A stretch of 64,000 nt of DNA from an uncultured Roseovarius sp. (GCA_951812895.1 OX638333.1:424366-488365); one strand, 5' to 3'; counted from the stretch's first letter, positions 10,097 through 19,035 are shown. The notes: generated by a model not told the origin, from the letters alone. A program made the numbers and translations.

Positions 10097-10115
10097 CTAT
10101 GCAATATTTGCATAG
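10097..10115. promoter_or_regulatory. Palindrome between efp and the DUF6280 gene
   Basis: CTATGCAA-TAT-TTGCATAG is a perfect 8-bp inverted repeat with a 3-bp spacer. It lies in the 220-bp divergent gap between efp (minus) and the next plus-strand gene. It has the size and symmetry of a dimeric regulator site. The regulator is unknown. Confidence 0.4.
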
Positions 10116-10211
10116 GAGACATGCATCTAAGGCCTATCCGAATCGGTGAAACTTCGTCATAAGAAGCTTCACGCCAGAAACGCAAGAGCAATAAGAATTA
10201 AGGACGAACCC

Positions 10212-10532
10212 ATGAAGGATTTCGTTGACGGCACGGCTTTCAATGCCGAACAGGGCAATCGTGCCCGTAAACTATTCGCAGCGGTTGTACTCGCTGCGCT
10301 GGATGATGCCATTTCTGACGACAAGAAATATGGCAATGGCCCGGAACAAATTGCCCGCTGGGCGCGCTCTCGCGATGGTCGCGAAGTGCTGAGCTGTGCA
10401 GGTATCGACCCTAACGAACGGGTCGTCACAGGATTGATGGATTTTGTTTCCAAAGGCGTGCGCACATCGGTTGCTCTCTCACGCGAAGAAAGCGAACGCC
10501 GGAATGCCGCGGCGCAGGCCGAAGCCGCCTGA
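10212..10532 (+). CDS. DUF6280-type small protein
   Basis: A 106-residue soluble, helix-rich protein starting MKDFVDGTAFNAEQGNRARK with the central stretch KKYGNGPEQIARWARSRDGRE. It looks strongly conserved in style and I associate it with a Rhodobacterales-specific DUF6280 family; the function is unknown. The ATG at 10212 is preferred over an ATG 22 codons upstream because that extension is basic and unconserved in style. A clear intrinsic terminator follows 25 bp after the stop, so the gene is probably monocistronic. Confidence 0.75.
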   Translation: MKDFVDGTAFNAEQGNRARKLFAAVVLAALDDAISDDKKYGNGPEQIARWARSRDGREVLSCAGIDPNERVVTGLMDFVSKGVRTSVALSREESERRNAAAQAEAA

Positions 10533-10557
10533 AGCAACCCGAATTTCGTAAAGCATT

Positions 10558-10588
10558 AGCCCCGCCATCGCTGCGGGGCTTTTTCTTT
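10558..10588 (+). terminator. Intrinsic terminator after the DUF6280 gene
   Basis: AGCCCCGC - 7-base loop - GCGGGGCT followed by TTTTCTTT. A perfect 8-bp GC-rich stem with a T-run. Confidence 0.85.
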
Positions 10589-10690
10589 GCGCGCTTACTA
10601 TGTGCGCAACTTTGGTTCGGGCCGCCTATTCATGTCTTTCCCTAATCTACGACTCGACGTATCACCAGTGTTGCAAGGTGGGGGTGCGCC

Positions 10691-12160
10691 ATGACTCGGG
10701 CAATCATGATACAGGGCGCCGGTTCCAATGTCGGCAAATCCATGGTCGTAGCAGGCCTTGCGCGGGCGTTCACCAATCGTGGCCTGAACGTCGCCCCCTT
10801 TAAACCACAGAACATGTCCAACAACGCCGCCGTAACAATTGATGGTGGCGAGATTGGCCGCGCACAGGCTTTACAGGCCCTCGCTGCCCGCAAACCTGCG
10901 CACACGGATATGAACCCCGTTCTTCTCAAACCCGAATCGGATACTGGTGCACAGGTCATCGTACAGGGGCAGCGCTTTGCAACACTGCGCGCCCGCGATT
11001 ACGCCAAAGCCAAGCCACAGCTGCTTGCTCCAACTTTGGAAAGTTTTGAGCGTTTGTGCAGCGCGGTTGATCTAGTTCTGATCGAAGGTGCGGGTAGTCC
11101 CGCAGAAATCAATCTGCGGGCTGGTGATATTGCCAATATGGGCTTTGCCGAAGCCGCAGACGTACCTGTCATTTTGGTTGGTGATATTGATCGCGGTGGG
11201 GTCATCGCACAAATCGTCGGAACACAATGCATTTTGCCGTCAGATGACGCCAACCGTATAAAGGCCTTCGCAGTTAACAAGTTTCGTGGTGATGTATCCC
11301 TGTTCGAAGAAGGGCTGCGAGAGATTTCAAGCCGAACCAGTTGGCCATCAGTCGGGGTTTTGCCATGGTTTGAACAGGCGTGGCAGCTGCCAGCCGAAGA
11401 TATCATGGATATAAAAGGCAATGATAAGGGTGGATTGCGCATCGCCGTGCCACAGCTGGGCCGGATCGCAAATTTTGATGATCTTGACCCGCTGACATCT
11501 GAACCCGGTGTTTCGGTTGAAATCGTTAAACCGGGTAAGCCACTTCCCGGGGACGCAGATCTCGTCATCATACCCGGAAGCAAAGCAACCATTGCCGATC
11601 TCGCGCATTTCCGTGCCCAAGGCTGGGATATCGACCTGCACGCCCATATCCGCCGTGGCGGGCATGTATTGGGCATTTGCGGCGGATATCAAATGCTTGG
11701 GCAGGAAATTGATGACCCCGACGGGATAGAAGGTGCCCCGGGGAAAGTGCGCGGACTGGGCCATCTGGATATCGTCACGGTCATGAAACCAGAAAAGCGC
11801 CTGTCGCTTACACAAGCAACCTACAGCGCCACGGGGGACAATGTCGAAGGGTATGAAATCCACCTAGGTAAAACGACTGGCTCGGATTGCACCCGTGCGT
11901 GGTTGGACCTGGGGGATCGGAATGAGGGTGCTGCTTCTGCTGATGGTCGGATTAGAGGATGCTACCTGCACGGCCTTTTCTCATCTGACCGGTTTCGCAG
12001 CTCATTTTTGAAAGAGTTGGGCGCCTCTTCCAACTTGGATTACTCCAAGAATGTCGATGACACACTCAATGCTCTTGCGCAGCATCTGGAGCAACACTTG
12101 GATCTTGATCTGATACTTGAGCTTGCTCAAAAACCGGCTTTGCAGACGCAAGTGGGCTGA
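10691..12160 (+). CDS. cobQ: Cobyric acid synthase (glutamine-hydrolysing)
   Basis: A 489-residue enzyme that amidates four carboxylates of adenosyl-cobyrinate a,c-diamide in B12 synthesis. The ATP-binding motif GAGSNVGKS is at residues 9-17 and is followed by [12 protein letters not shown]. The C-terminal class I glutamine amidotransferase domain has its nucleophile C330 in [10 protein letters not shown]. It is separate from the main cobalt/cobalamin cluster at 37.7-47.6 kb. No B12 riboswitch is visible in the roughly 100 bp after the preceding terminator. Confidence 0.95.
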   Translation: MTRAIMIQGAGSNVGKSMVVAGLARAFTNRGLNVAPFKPQNMSNNAAVTIDGGEIGRAQALQALAARKPAHTDMNPVLLKPESDTGAQVIVQGQRFATLRARDYAKAKPQLLAPTLESFERLCSAVDLVLIEGAGSPAEINLRAGDIANMGFAEAADVPVILVGDIDRGGVIAQIVGTQCILPSDDANRIKAFAVNKFRGDVSLFEEGLREISSRTSWPSVGVLPWFEQAWQLPAEDIMDIKGNDKGGLRIAVPQLGRIANFDDLDPLTSEPGVSVEIVKPGKPLPGDADLVIIPGSKATIADLAHFRAQGWDIDLHAHIRRGGHVLGICGGYQMLGQEIDDPDGIEGAPGKVRGLGHLDIVTVMKPEKRLSLTQATYSATGDNVEGYEIHLGKTTGSDCTRAWLDLGDRNEGAASADGRIRGCYLHGLFSSDRFRSSFLKELGASSNLDYSKNVDDTLNALAQHLEQHLDLDLILELAQKPALQTQVG

Positions 12161-12194
12161 ATTTCAGAGCCTCGGCGCAACAACGATTTGAAAA

Positions 12195-13193
12195 TCAATC
12201 GATGTTTTGGCTCATCAACGCTCTATGAATTTCACGGCGCACAAGTTTACGTACGTTCCGGGTAATACGCTCTCCCAACGCCCCTTGCAGTTCTTGGCGG
12301 ACGATCTCGCTCACCAGGTCACGCAATACTTCTTCGTCCAGAACAGCATCTTCACCAAACCATTGTTCATCTTCATCAGCAGTTTCGGCGCTTGTTTCAT
12401 CGGAGCTTTCGGCTGCTTCACTTAAATCCTCCTGATCGTAATCTGGAGTAAGATCTTTCTCGGCCCGCTCTGACTCTGGCTCAGGCTCTATCGTCACCTC
12501 TTCGGCCACAACGTCCACAATATCACCTTGAAAGTCAGGCTCTACCGCGTCTTCATCCCAGGGAAGGGGTGACACCACACTTCCGGAATATTCTTCATCA
12601 GTTGTGCCGTCCGGTTCCCATTGATCATCCGTGGCGGCGACTACTTCTTCAAACCCGGCAACGCGCGCATCAAGCACCGGTTCGTCGTCAAGCGCCGCTC
12701 TCAAATTGGCTTCTGTCGATTCATCGCCGGCATCCTGAGCCCAGTCTTCTTCGTCCGAAGAATTGCTGTCTTCGTCATTCGAATGCTGCCATTCGGCCTC
12801 ATCCGGCTGATCGGAATCGCTATCATCAACCGTTTCAGATTCCGTTTGTTCTGAATGATCAGAACCCGAATCGCCCTCAGAATCTGAGCGCCCGTCAAAA
12901 TGTTCCTGACGTATCTCATCTGGTGACCAATCCGAATCGTCCTGATCATCCTGTGTGTCTGTTTCGACATAACTTTCGGATGTCGCTTCTTGTTCCGCCG
13001 ATCCATCGTCAAAGCTTTCCACCTCGTCGGCAGGGGCTTCATCAATGCGCTGCGACGGCGTCAGAACCAGCTTATCAGCCTCTTCAACAGGCTTTTCTTC
13101 GGGTTCTTTCGTGCTTCGTTCTTCCGCAGAGACCAAGCGCCTTATGGACGATAAAACGTCCTCTATTTCAACATTCGTAACCGGATCGGACAT
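12195..13193 (-). CDS. Acidic PopZ-like protein (candidate polar organising protein)
   Basis: A 332-residue protein with three parts. The first is an N-terminal helix, VEIEDVLSSIRRLVSAEE (residues 8-25). The second is a very acidic, low-complexity linker of about 250 residues rich in Asp, Glu and Ser. The third is a C-terminal helical block (VLRDLVSEIVRQELQGAL ... VRKLVRREIHRAL). Caulobacter PopZ has the same plan: a short N-terminal helix reading EEILASIRRII, an acidic Pro-rich linker and C-terminal oligomerisation helices. The neighbours (TolC-like, then a pcm-like gene) resemble the popZ neighbourhood I recall. The linker is longer and Ser/Asp-rich rather than Pro-rich, so homology is inferred, not shown. 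Confidence 0.55.
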   Translation of the reverse strand: MSDPVTNVEIEDVLSSIRRLVSAEERSTKEPEEKPVEEADKLVLTPSQRIDEAPADEVESFDDGSAEQEATSESYVETDTQDDQDDSDWSPDEIRQEHFDGRSDSEGDSGSDHSEQTESETVDDSDSDQPDEAEWQHSNDEDSNSSDEEDWAQDAGDESTEANLRAALDDEPVLDARVAGFEEVVAATDDQWEPDGTTDEEYSGSVVSPLPWDEDAVEPDFQGDIVDVVAEEVTIEPEPESERAEKDLTPDYDQEDLSEAAESSDETSAETADEDEQWFGEDAVLDEEVLRDLVSEIVRQELQGALGERITRNVRKLVRREIHRALMSQNID

Positions 13194-13265
13194 GTTATTT
13201 TACCACTCTTGCCTCGGCACAGTGTACCTCTGAGCGCTTTTTCACACAACATTTTCAGCGGATTT

Positions 13266-14675
13266 TTAATCTTTTTCCAAAGCGCGCAACACTTTTTCTA
13301 GTTTTTTGCCCTGCGGGCTAATCGGAACAGGCGCGTCTTTGACCAGATCATAATAGGCATTCGGGTCATATGTCTGCACGTTCAGACGCAAATCTTTCGC
13401 TGTAAGTTGGCCAATAGACGACAACACCAGATAGGCCGCGATATAAACATCCGCATCGGCAGAGATCAGATTTGCCTGAGCGTTAAGCAGTTCCTGTTCT
13501 GCATCCAGCACGTCCAGCGTTGTCCGCGCACCGAGCTTTGCTTCTTCCCGCACACCCCGGAATGCCACGCGCGCGGCGCGCACTTCCTGTTGGCTGGCCT
13601 GCCGGCTGGCATTCGCCGCCAAAAGAATGGCATAGGCATTGCCCACATCCTGCAAAACCTGATGCCGAACAACATGCAGGTTGCCCCGCTGGGCATCGCG
13701 TCGCGCCATGGCCTGACGCTTGGCAGAACTCAAAAGCCCGCCCTGATAAATCGGACCACTCAGTTCGATACCAATGCTGCCTGATTGTGTGAGGTCACTG
13801 CCGTTAATTTCCTCACCCACAGCAACCCGGCTACGTAAATTTACAGACGGTTTCATGGCCGCCTCTGCTGCAAGAACGGTCAGATCAGCCGAGGCCACGT
13901 CATGCTGCACGCGAAGCATGTCAGGGTGACCCCGGACCGCAATCACCTTGGCCCCCTCAATATCGCCCGAAAGCTTTGGCAAACGCCCGGGCGCCTGAAG
14001 CTGGCCGGGCTTTCGGCCGACGGCCGCACGAAATTCCTCGATTGCTTGGGTCAGATCACCCTGCGCCGCAGCCAATCCGCTTCGCGCAGAGGCCAAACGC
14101 GCCTCAGCCTGAGCAACATCGGTACGTGTAACTTCGCCGACTTCGAACCGGTCCCGGGCTGCACGCAATTCCTGTCGCAACAGCCGAAGGTTATTTTCAC
14201 GAAGGGCCACAAATTCCCCATTGCGGCGCACATTCATATAGGCTTGCACTGCCCGAAACAAAACTTGCTGTTCGACACTGCGCAACACTTCCCGGGTCGA
14301 CAGAACCGCCTCTTTTGCTGCTTCCTTGCGGTATCCAGTCCGGCCGAAATCAAACAGCAGCAGGTCAAGCGAAAGGCCAATACTGGCGTCGGTCGATCTG
14401 ATAGGCCTAATTACCCCTGACGTCTTGGATTTGCCAAATGTCCGGGTCACATCAGCGGACCAATTCAGGATCGGACGCAGCTCTGATGCGATCAGCGCCA
14501 CATCTTCATCTGCAGCACGCAGCAATGCACGGTTCTGTTCTATCAATCCGCTGTGATTATAGGCACTTGTCAGCGCAGCGGCGAGCGTGTCCGCGCGGGA
14601 CCCATCCGTTGTTATAACTGAACAAATTAACGCCACCGCACCAATACGAAAAACTTTCCCAAAGGCCGAAACCAT
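13266..14675 (-). CDS. TolC family outer-membrane efflux protein
   Basis: A 469-residue protein with a signal peptide (about residues 1-28, ending DGSRADT). It has the two internally repeated TolC-type coiled-coil halves: LRAADEDVALIASELRPILN and GEVTRTDVAQAEARLASARS in the first, GARTTLDVLDAEQELLNAQA in the second. It forms the outer-membrane tunnel of type I secretion or RND efflux systems. No inner-membrane partner is adjacent. It starts 26 bp after the methyltransferase-like gene and is followed by the PopZ-like gene, suggesting one transcription unit. Confidence 0.9.
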   Translation of the reverse strand: MVSAFGKVFRIGAVALICSVITTDGSRADTLAAALTSAYNHSGLIEQNRALLRAADEDVALIASELRPILNWSADVTRTFGKSKTSGVIRPIRSTDASIGLSLDLLLFDFGRTGYRKEAAKEAVLSTREVLRSVEQQVLFRAVQAYMNVRRNGEFVALRENNLRLLRQELRAARDRFEVGEVTRTDVAQAEARLASARSGLAAAQGDLTQAIEEFRAAVGRKPGQLQAPGRLPKLSGDIEGAKVIAVRGHPDMLRVQHDVASADLTVLAAEAAMKPSVNLRSRVAVGEEINGSDLTQSGSIGIELSGPIYQGGLLSSAKRQAMARRDAQRGNLHVVRHQVLQDVGNAYAILLAANASRQASQQEVRAARVAFRGVREEAKLGARTTLDVLDAEQELLNAQANLISADADVYIAAYLVLSSIGQLTAKDLRLNVQTYDPNAYYDLVKDAPVPISPQGKKLEKVLRALEKD

Positions 14676-14701
14676 TTAAACCCCTCTCAGCTGACGAAAC
14701 G

Positions 14702-15355
14702 TCAAAGCACAAATGCCGCGTGACGTTCGAAACCAGGTAGAACCGGCGCACCAGCGTTAAACGAAAAGCGCCAGTTCAATGATCCATCAATCTTGTAACC
14801 GATGCGCACAACACCAAGCGCGCCTTCCATAAACAAGCAGGCGATCCGGCCACCTTCTTTAAGTTGCTCGGTGATGGCATCAGGAAGGTGCTCGACCGCT
14901 CCTTGCACTACAATAACGTCATAAGGGCCATGTTCAGATGCGCCGTCCGTCAACGGGCCTTCGTGCATAATCACGTTGTCCGCGCCGGTCTCATTCAGAA
15001 TTCCCTGCGCTTCGGCAACCATTTCAGCACTGTCTTCAACAGCCACCACAGCCTCGGCCATCCGCGCCATGACCGCTGCCGAATATCCAAGAGCACTGCC
15101 GATATCCAGCACAAGCTCATCACCGCGTATATCCAATGCGTCGAGCATTTTAGCCAACGTACGTGGCTCAAGAATGACACGGCCACTGCCCAGATCCACG
15201 TTTTCCCCGATATAGGCGGCTTCCCGCAAATGACGCGGCACAAAGGCTTCACGCGGGACCGAAAGCATCGTGTCGATGATCGGGAATTTCGTCACATCAG
15301 ATGGCCGGATTTGGGTGTCGACCATCATGGTACGGCGGGCGGTGTAGTCAGTCAT
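14702..15355 (-). CDS. Protein-L-isoaspartate O-methyltransferase family protein
   Basis: A 217-residue SAM-dependent methyltransferase-fold protein. IRPSDVTKFPIIDTM and VPREAFVP form the family N-terminus. VLDIGSALGYSAAVMA is SAM motif I, and PYDVIVVQGAVEHLP is the later motif. The true PCMT motif is usually GTGSGY; here it is GSALGY, so activity on isoaspartate is not certain. Many Rhodobacterales encode this protein next to tolC. Confidence 0.75.
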   Translation of the reverse strand: MTDYTARRTMMVDTQIRPSDVTKFPIIDTMLSVPREAFVPRHLREAAYIGENVDLGSGRVILEPRTLAKMLDALDIRGDELVLDIGSALGYSAAVMARMAEAVVAVEDSAEMVAEAQGILNETGADNVIMHEGPLTDGASEHGPYDVIVVQGAVEHLPDAITEQLKEGGRIACLFMEGALGVVRIGYKIDGSLNWRFSFNAGAPVLPGFERHAAFVL

Positions 15356-15500
15356 CGGCTAAACTCATGTGTTCATAAATCTGTTTGCCTGTTTTGACAC
15401 AGATGCGATGTCCGAACAATGCCCATCGGGATGCGAAAACCCGCACCAGCACCCTTGCGCTGATTTTGGGGATCAGATAATGCGATGCAACCACAACGGC

Positions 15501-15574
15501 GGCGAGTTGGCGGAGTGGTGACGCAGCGGATTGCAAATCCGTGTACACCGGTTCGATTCCGGTACTCGCCTCCA
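15501..15574 (+). tRNA. tRNA-Cys (GCA), CCA encoded
   Basis: The acceptor stem is GGCGAGT (15501-15507) with ACTCGCC (15564-15570), followed by T and CCA. The anticodon loop TTGCAAA carries GCA at 15533-15535. The T-arm CCGGTTCGATTCCGG is intact. An integrase gene follows convergently, so this tRNA is the probable integration target of the adjoining element. Confidence 0.95.
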
Positions 15575-15654
15575 ATCTTTTCAATGGGTTACAAATCTGT
15601 TCTCTCATGGGGTATCACCTCAGGTATCAGGTTTCGTTTTTGGTCGTGTTCTGT

Positions 15655-16665
15655 TCACCGCCGCTTTTCTGCAGCTTGTTGGGCTCTCATCTTCTGACGC
15701 GCCTCTCCCGCATACTTCACAATCATTGCCTTTGTCGTATGGCCACTATAGCTAGCGATCTCATCGTCAGTGCATTCAGCCCAGGCCAATTCCATCACGC
15801 CACGGTATCGCAACGCATGTTGATCAAAGGCAGTCAGCCCCAATCGCTTGCGCTCGGCCAGCATTATCCTGGCCATGTCGTGGTACCCCATTGCGCTCCC
15901 ATCGGACTTCGAGAGGATGTGCCGGGATGGGTGCGGAGAAACCAACAGCCGCGCACGCTCGCCATCCAAAGCGGCTTTTAAAGTCTTCGTACAGGGGAGC
16001 TCTAGAGGCACGTCTGTCTTGTTCTGGCGCAGCCTGAGGCATAGACCATCGTAATCACCCCAAGTAAAACCGACCCAGTCGCCTGGACGTTGAACGCTGC
16101 CTACACCAATCTCAAAGATCAGCCGCGCCTCGTGACTCCCATCGGCCCGCATCTTCTCGACAGCCCAATCTGGCCAGGGCATGTGGGGTTTTTCCCGGTC
16201 CTTGGGAACTTTCATCTTCTCGATGTCAATCGCTGGGTTGTCGAGCCTCCAGCGCTTCCGAATCGCTAATTTCGATAACATGGAAACCGCGGTGGGGATG
16301 TAGTTTGCGAATCTCACACGGTGTCGGTTCTTTTCCATCGCATCATATATGTCGGGTTGGCTTAAGCGGGAAACATCCTTCTTCCCGATCTTGTCCTCAA
16401 GGTATTCAAAGACTGGCTCTAGGTCGCGACGGTACCGTGGCGAGAAGCCCGCCCAGCGGTCACTTTGGCGAAAATGTCCGATGATCGCGGACCAGGATCG
16501 TTTGGCTTCAGCTCGTTTGCCTGAACGAATTTCCCAATACAAACGATCGAACTCTGCTGTGCCCGGCTCAGCCTTAATACGGACATAGCGCAGCCTACCA
16601 TCCTGGTTGCGGCGGAAGTACCAGCGGCCACTTGTGTGTTGCCAGATGTAAGGCTTATTCACCAT
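15655..16665 (-). CDS. Tyrosine-type site-specific integrase
   Basis: A 336-residue phage-type integrase with an N-terminal DNA-binding part (YIWQHTSGRWYFRR...). The catalytic domain has Arg in SVQRPGDWVGF, the His-x-x-Arg box in QHALRYRGVME, and the late His and Tyr in YSGHTTKAMIVKYA. The ATG at 16665 has GGAAG ahead of it and overlaps the preceding gene's stop by 7 bp, so the two are probably translationally coupled. It points at the tRNA-Cys 3' end, as expected for an element using that tRNA as attachment site. Confidence 0.88.
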   Translation of the reverse strand: MVNKPYIWQHTSGRWYFRRNQDGRLRYVRIKAEPGTAEFDRLYWEIRSGKRAEAKRSWSAIIGHFRQSDRWAGFSPRYRRDLEPVFEYLEDKIGKKDVSRLSQPDIYDAMEKNRHRVRFANYIPTAVSMLSKLAIRKRWRLDNPAIDIEKMKVPKDREKPHMPWPDWAVEKMRADGSHEARLIFEIGVGSVQRPGDWVGFTWGDYDGLCLRLRQNKTDVPLELPCTKTLKAALDGERARLLVSPHPSRHILSKSDGSAMGYHDMARIMLAERKRLGLTAFDQHALRYRGVMELAWAECTDDEIASYSGHTTKAMIVKYAGEARQKMRAQQAAEKRR

Positions 16666-16853
16666 TCGATACTTCCGGCAGCGTCTGCTGCCTCCCCGCT
16701 TGCGATCGCTTTGATCTGCTCCATGTCCCATCGCTCGAAATCGCCCAAGTGGCATGGAGGAGGTAGAATGCCTTCACTCACCAGCTGGCGAAACTCATCT
16801 GGTTTCAAATCCAGCAGCTTTGCCGCTTTGTTTGCCCCCGCGAAGAGAGGCAT
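16659..16853 (-). CDS. Small helix-turn-helix protein, excisionase-like
   Basis: About 64 residues starting MPLFAGANKAAKLLDLKPDEF. This is a helix-turn-helix of the kind found in phage Xis/AlpA proteins, with a recognition-like part LVSEGILPPPCHLGDFERWD. The ATG at 16853 has AGGGGG six bases upstream; another ATG two codons earlier is possible. It overlaps the integrase start by 7 bp. A role in excision or in control of the integrase is inferred from context. Confidence 0.55.
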   Translation of the reverse strand: MPLFAGANKAAKLLDLKPDEFRQLVSEGILPPPCHLGDFERWDMEQIKAIASGEAADAAGSIEW

Positions 16854-16866
16854 TGGCATCCCCCTA

Positions 16867-17094
16867 TCACGCAGCCTCAGGATCGACGTTTGGGTTAGCC
16901 GCTTCCGCAAGCTGAGCTAAATAGTTGGCAACGTCAATTTCGCGCCATCTATTCTGGCGCCCAACTTTCATCGGAGATGGGAATCCGTTCGTTGAAACAA
17001 GGTTGTAGATTTGACGCTGCGAAACGCGAAGACGCGAAGCGACATCGCCAGGGGTCAATAAATTTTCGTCACGGCAAGTCGATTTCTGGGTCAT
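16867..17094 (-). CDS. Excisionase/AlpA-like DNA-binding protein
   Basis: A 75-residue protein with a clear MerR/Xis-type helix-turn-helix: LTPGDVASRLRVSQRQIYNL followed by a wing (FPSPMKVGRQNRWREIDVANYL). This is the classic excisionase (DNA-binding domain, excisionase family) pattern. It lies at the head of the xis-like/integrase run on the minus strand, with 13 bp to the next gene. Confidence 0.7.
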   Translation of the reverse strand: MTQKSTCRDENLLTPGDVASRLRVSQRQIYNLVSTNGFPSPMKVGRQNRWREIDVANYLAQLAEAANPNVDPEAA

Positions 17095-17197
17095 TCCCGA
17101 ACCTTTCTTCGTTTCACTTACCCTTCATCGCATTTCTTAACCTTACATTCCTCTGGCGGTTCCCCCACGCTCAACAAGCGTAATGTTCGACCCGTCG

Positions 17198-17500
17198 TCA
17201 GAGATTGTTGTCTACCAACATGCGAGCCTCGGCCCACATGTCGTTCGTATGCCAAGTGAAGAGCATGTCAGTTTCACAAACCTCCACAATTGCCTTAGCG
17301 GCAAAATCTGCGGCGGTTTCAGAGCGTAGCGACATCATTTCCATTTTGAGGATGGTCAATCTTTCGAGATGTGTTTCCAAATCATCATCAGCCAGATGGT
17401 TCGGTAGACTGTTTATCCATGCTCGAAGTTCCTGATGTTGCTCAAATAGAGCGAGTATCGGCGACTTGCGAAATTGTTTTTGGAGAGAGTACCATCGCAC
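17198..17500 (-). CDS. Unknown protein of the integrase island (100 residues)
   Basis: A hydrophilic, helix-rich protein (LFEQHQELRAWINSLPNHLA, then HLERLTILKMEMMSL). No family is recognised. Its start at 17500 lies within the end of the upstream gene (59-bp overlap, different frame). The two may be cotranscribed island cargo. A later start would remove the overlap, but none has a good ribosome site. Confidence 0.4.
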   Translation of the reverse strand: MRWYSLQKQFRKSPILALFEQHQELRAWINSLPNHLADDDLETHLERLTILKMEMMSLRSETAADFAAKAIVEVCETDMLFTWHTNDMWAEARMLVDNNL

Positions 17501-17804
17501 TTAGATCACCGCGAAAAATCCAATCGAAAGATGCTCCCTCATGGGTCATGTAGTCGTACAATTCTTCTGTCAATTCAACTTTCCCCTTTGCATCGAGCTC
17601 GAGGGGCGGAAGTTTCGTTTTGGTTATCTCCGCGAACTCACCCAACCGTTCAGCTGCAGATTTGACGTCTTTGCTTTTGCCTTTCAGCGCTGGGAGCGAT
17701 GCCTTGGAATTGCTCGGCGAGGCATCACAAACCGCAGCCATCGGTGCAAGGGCGACGAGGTACGGCGAAACGGATGTGTTCGCGCAAGCGCGGTCTTTAG
17801 TCAT
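17442..17804 (-). CDS. Unknown protein of the integrase island (120 residues)
   Basis: Starts MTKDRACANTSVSPYLVALA at the ATG at 17804, with GGGAG about 10 bases upstream. The N-terminal stretch is moderately hydrophobic and may be an export signal (LVALAPMAAVCDASPS). The rest is soluble and charged. It is divergent from the XRE repressor, with 56 bp and a palindrome between them, so it is probably controlled by that repressor. Function unknown. Confidence 0.45.
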   Translation of the reverse strand: MTKDRACANTSVSPYLVALAPMAAVCDASPSNSKASLPALKGKSKDVKSAAERLGEFAEITKTKLPPLELDAKGKVELTEELYDYMTHEGASFDWIFRGDLSAMVLSPKTISQVADTRSI

Positions 17805-17827
17805 TGTCAGAGTCTCCCGATATGTTA

Positions 17828-17844
17828 TGATAGAATAACTATCA
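17828..17844. promoter_or_regulatory. Putative operator: TGATAG-AATAA-CTATCA
   Basis: A perfect 6-bp inverted repeat with a 5-bp spacer in the divergent gap between an unknown gene (minus) and the XRE repressor (plus). A further CTATCA half-site lies at 17876-17881. The placement fits repressor autoregulation. Confidence 0.55.
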
Positions 17845-17860
17845 AATACAGGGGCACCTT

Positions 17861-18115
17861 TTGTCAATAGAAAATCTATCAATTCGACAAGTTAAAGCAG
17901 CAAGAGCGCTGCTTGCATGGTCGCAGCATGACCTCGCAAACGCATCTGGGGTTTCCTATCCAACGATTGCTCGATTGGAAAAAGAAGATGGCCCGTTGGG
18001 CGGACGACGTGGAACCATAGTTGCTATCCAGTCAACTTTTGAAGCAGCTGGTGTTGTGTTCATCCAAGAAAACGGCGGAGGTGCGGGAGTGCGCCTGGCA
18101 ACGAAAGGGCTTTGA
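17861..18115 (+). CDS. XRE-family transcriptional regulator
   Basis: An 84-residue protein with a Cro/C1-type helix-turn-helix, QVKAARALLAWSQHDLANAS followed by GVSYPTIARLEKEDG. It ends VVFIQENGGGAGVRL, a tail common to many small alphaproteobacterial XRE proteins. The start is TTG at 17861 with GGGG six bases upstream. It lies next to a palindrome and divergent from island genes, so it is the likely repressor of the integrase island. Confidence 0.8.
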   Translation: MSIENLSIRQVKAARALLAWSQHDLANASGVSYPTIARLEKEDGPLGGRRGTIVAIQSTFEAAGVVFIQENGGGAGVRLATKGL

Positions 18116-18846
18116 AGTGGTAAAGATTCTAAGCCCGGCGGATTGGATGAGGTGTCTTGTAAAGACCCGGCTCAAAAAACTGAGCAAATGTTGCAAGGCA
18201 CACCTACACGATACACGACTCAATTTCCAAAGCCAGAAACAAAGGAGCTCTAACTCAATCAAATTTCATCATTCAGCTTGCATCGCTAAATTGTACTGTC
18301 ACCCTATCACACGCCGATTCATCGATTTATCTAGGGCCGAGCCCTGAGCCACTCGTCAATCTACGGGAAATACCCAGCGCAGATGCGCTCTGGCATTTGC
18401 GTGCTGGCAGTAAATTCCGAACCTCACCGATGGGCACCCGAAGTGTAAGATTGTTTCGCAGACCAGACTTACTTCCAAAGGTTTAGTACAGCGAATATTC
18501 TCCGGTTTGCGGTCTCTGGCGTTGGACATCAGCTTCTAAACTTGGGATTGCTTGGCGTCGGTTCGCCTCTGGGCGAAGCAGCGGCTCGGGTTGCACAGGA
18601 AGAGGCTTCAACTGAAAGCAATACACAAAAGATTCGACCTATTGAAGCGGTCCGATTTTGTCGTCTAACACTCTATCTATAATTCGCAATGCGTGCCGCC
18701 GAAGCCGCTGTTTGTATAATACGCAACATAGCCGGAGCTTAAGCACTGGAACCGCGGGCAAGATCTGTCATCTCTCACAGCAATGTAAATGGCCGGTTCG
18801 CGGGACTTAGCTGCCTCTCCTAGTTCGAATTCGAATGTCCGCTTCA
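18116..18846. other. AT-richer stretch without a convincing gene
   Basis: About 730 bp between the XRE gene and a doubtful small gene. A plus-strand frame from about 18450 to 18682 is open without a normal start codon. It could be translated from ...QRFSTANILRFAV to ...FCRLTLYL, so it may be a remnant. Nothing else is recognisable. Confidence 0.4.
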
Positions 18847-18847
18847 T
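18677..18847 (-). CDS. Doubtful small protein (56 residues)
   Basis: Starts MKRTFEFELGEAAKSREPAI with GGAG a few bases upstream and contains three cysteines near the end. No family is recognised. It lies between the integrase island and the IS1595-type transposon. It could equally be a chance frame. Confidence 0.22.
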   Translation of the reverse strand: MKRTFEFELGEAAKSREPAIYIAVRDDRSCPRFQCLSSGYVAYYTNSGFGGTHCEL

Positions 18848-18995
18848 TTGACTCCAGTCGCCTTTGAAACAAGATTGCTGGTCGTGCGGCGGTTCCACGA
18901 AGCCTCCCGAAGTGGTTCAATCCGATGTGTCGCGATAACGTTCCAGCGCCAGCACGGCCAGAGCCAGATCTCCCAGGGCATGACCCCGAAAAATA

Positions 18996-19020
18996 AGGGA
19001 ATTATATACCAAAGTCACAT
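18996..19020 (+). repeat. Left terminal inverted repeat of the IS1595-type transposon
   Basis: Begins AGGGAATTATATACC and continues AAAGTCACAT. It is complementary to 23518-23542 with one mismatch. Confidence 0.8.
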
Positions 19021-19035
19021 ATCGATTGACAGTGC

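Larger units (their letters stand above)
15575..18115. mobile_element. Integrase-bearing island next to tRNA-Cys (probably decayed)
   Basis: The block holds a tyrosine recombinase, two small excisionase-like proteins, two genes of unknown function and an XRE repressor with an operator. It abuts the 3' end of tRNA-Cys. I could not find a second copy of the tRNA 3' end between here and 24.7 kb, so the far attachment site is not defined. The right border given is the end of the repressor gene and is only a minimum. Confidence 0.5.

Noticed and set aside
18450-18682. Plus-strand open stretch ending FCRLTLYL
   Set aside because: No normal start codon and no recognised family; kept only as a possible remnant.
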